NCBI GenBank assembly: GCA_029938595.1 | Contig: JAOZUP010000262.1 | Location: 1-6,099 of the forward strand | Length of the DNA: 6,099 nucleotides | Direction: 5' to 3' | DNA from: Thermoanaerobaculales bacterium | Lineage (GTDB): Bacteria; Acidobacteriota; Thermoanaerobaculia; Thermoanaerobaculales; Sulfomarinibacteraceae | Shown here: positions 5,997 to 6,099 of the stretch, in pieces | Layout: each line of letters begins with the position of its first letter | Position numbering within the stretch: position 1 is the stretch's first letter | Translations under genes and position numbers: made by a program | The notes under the pieces: generated by a model | Told to the model about the DNA's origin: nothing | The model's database searches: none | What the model saw: the letters and a program-made list of their open reading frames with translations, nothing else

Positions 5997-6099
5997 ATGA
6001 ACATACAAAAGGTCCTCCCATTCGGTTTGTGTTTGTTGCTGGCCGCCATGACCGCGTGTTCTGACAAAGGGGCTGAGATGATCAAATCGAGTACCACCG
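5997..6099 (+). CDS. N-terminus of a predicted lipoprotein (cut by window end)
   Basis: Only 34 codons are visible. They encode a lipoprotein signal peptide: the N-terminus MNIQK, a hydrophobic core VLPFGLCLLLAAM, then a lipobox-like M-T-A-C with Cys21 as the acylation site, followed by SDKGAEMIKSSTT. Asp at +2 from the Cys (S22, D23) falls just outside the strict inner-membrane retention position, so the final membrane cannot be stated. An in-frame ATG at 5979 would add six residues (MRLSIP), but it falls within the likely -10 box, so 5997 is preferred. No Shine-Dalgarno is seen. Nothing can be said about function, because the mature domain lies outside the window. It follows the DUF4010 gene by 49 bases. 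Confidence 0.65.
   Translation, partial: MNIQKVLPFGLCLLLAAMTACSDKGAEMIKSSTT

Noticed and set aside
4937..6097. Minus-strand 386-codon open frame opposite the DUF4010 gene
   Set aside because: Its translation is rich in Asp, Glu, Gly and His with no domain, typical of the antisense of a GC-rich membrane gene. The + strand product is a clear family member.
2..6098. A single operon or new multi-gene system
   Set aside because: The products have unrelated roles, the gaps are 430, 84 and 49 bases, and each gene has its own start signals. No shared theme such as defence, transport cluster or secretion is visible.

Overview
The window is GC-rich bacterial DNA with one gene direction: four protein-coding genes, all on the + strand, the last one cut by the window edge. 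I see no rRNA, tRNA, CRISPR, transposase or phage gene. The high GC content, the gene families and the short-unit intergenic repeats suggest an uncultured Acidobacteriota-like or similar environmental bacterium. This assignment is an inference and weak; the sequence carries no taxonomic marker gene.

Layout. (1) 1-171: a heptanucleotide tandem repeat (about 21-104), followed by a putative -10 box and a strong Shine-Dalgarno. (2) 172-2178: a secreted beta-propeller protein of the COG4880/PF09826 type. (3) 2179-2608: a 430-base gene-free stretch with a second heptamer repeat array, a CACAGAG triplet repeat, a possible promoter, two strong dyads (2446-2462 and 2487-2502) and a -10/Shine-Dalgarno pair just before the next gene. 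(4) 2609-4603: urocanate hydratase of the long, animal-like type. (5) 4604-4687: a long near-perfect hairpin with an A/T arrangement opposite to a normal terminator. (6) 4688-5947: an MgtC/SapB-DUF4010 multi-pass membrane protein starting with GTG and probably leaderless. (7) 5948-5996 is a short gap, and 5997-6099 is the beginning of a predicted lipoprotein.

How the genes relate. I see no sign of a joint pathway. Urocanate hydratase does the second step of histidine degradation, but no hutH, hutI or hutG homologue lies beside it here. The intergenic gaps of 430, 84 and 49 bases, each with its own promoter-like element, suggest separate transcription units rather than one operon. I found no convincing new multi-gene system. 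The most unusual content is intergenic: heptamer arrays on both sides of the beta-propeller gene, the palindromic block before hutU and the inverted-polarity hairpin after it.
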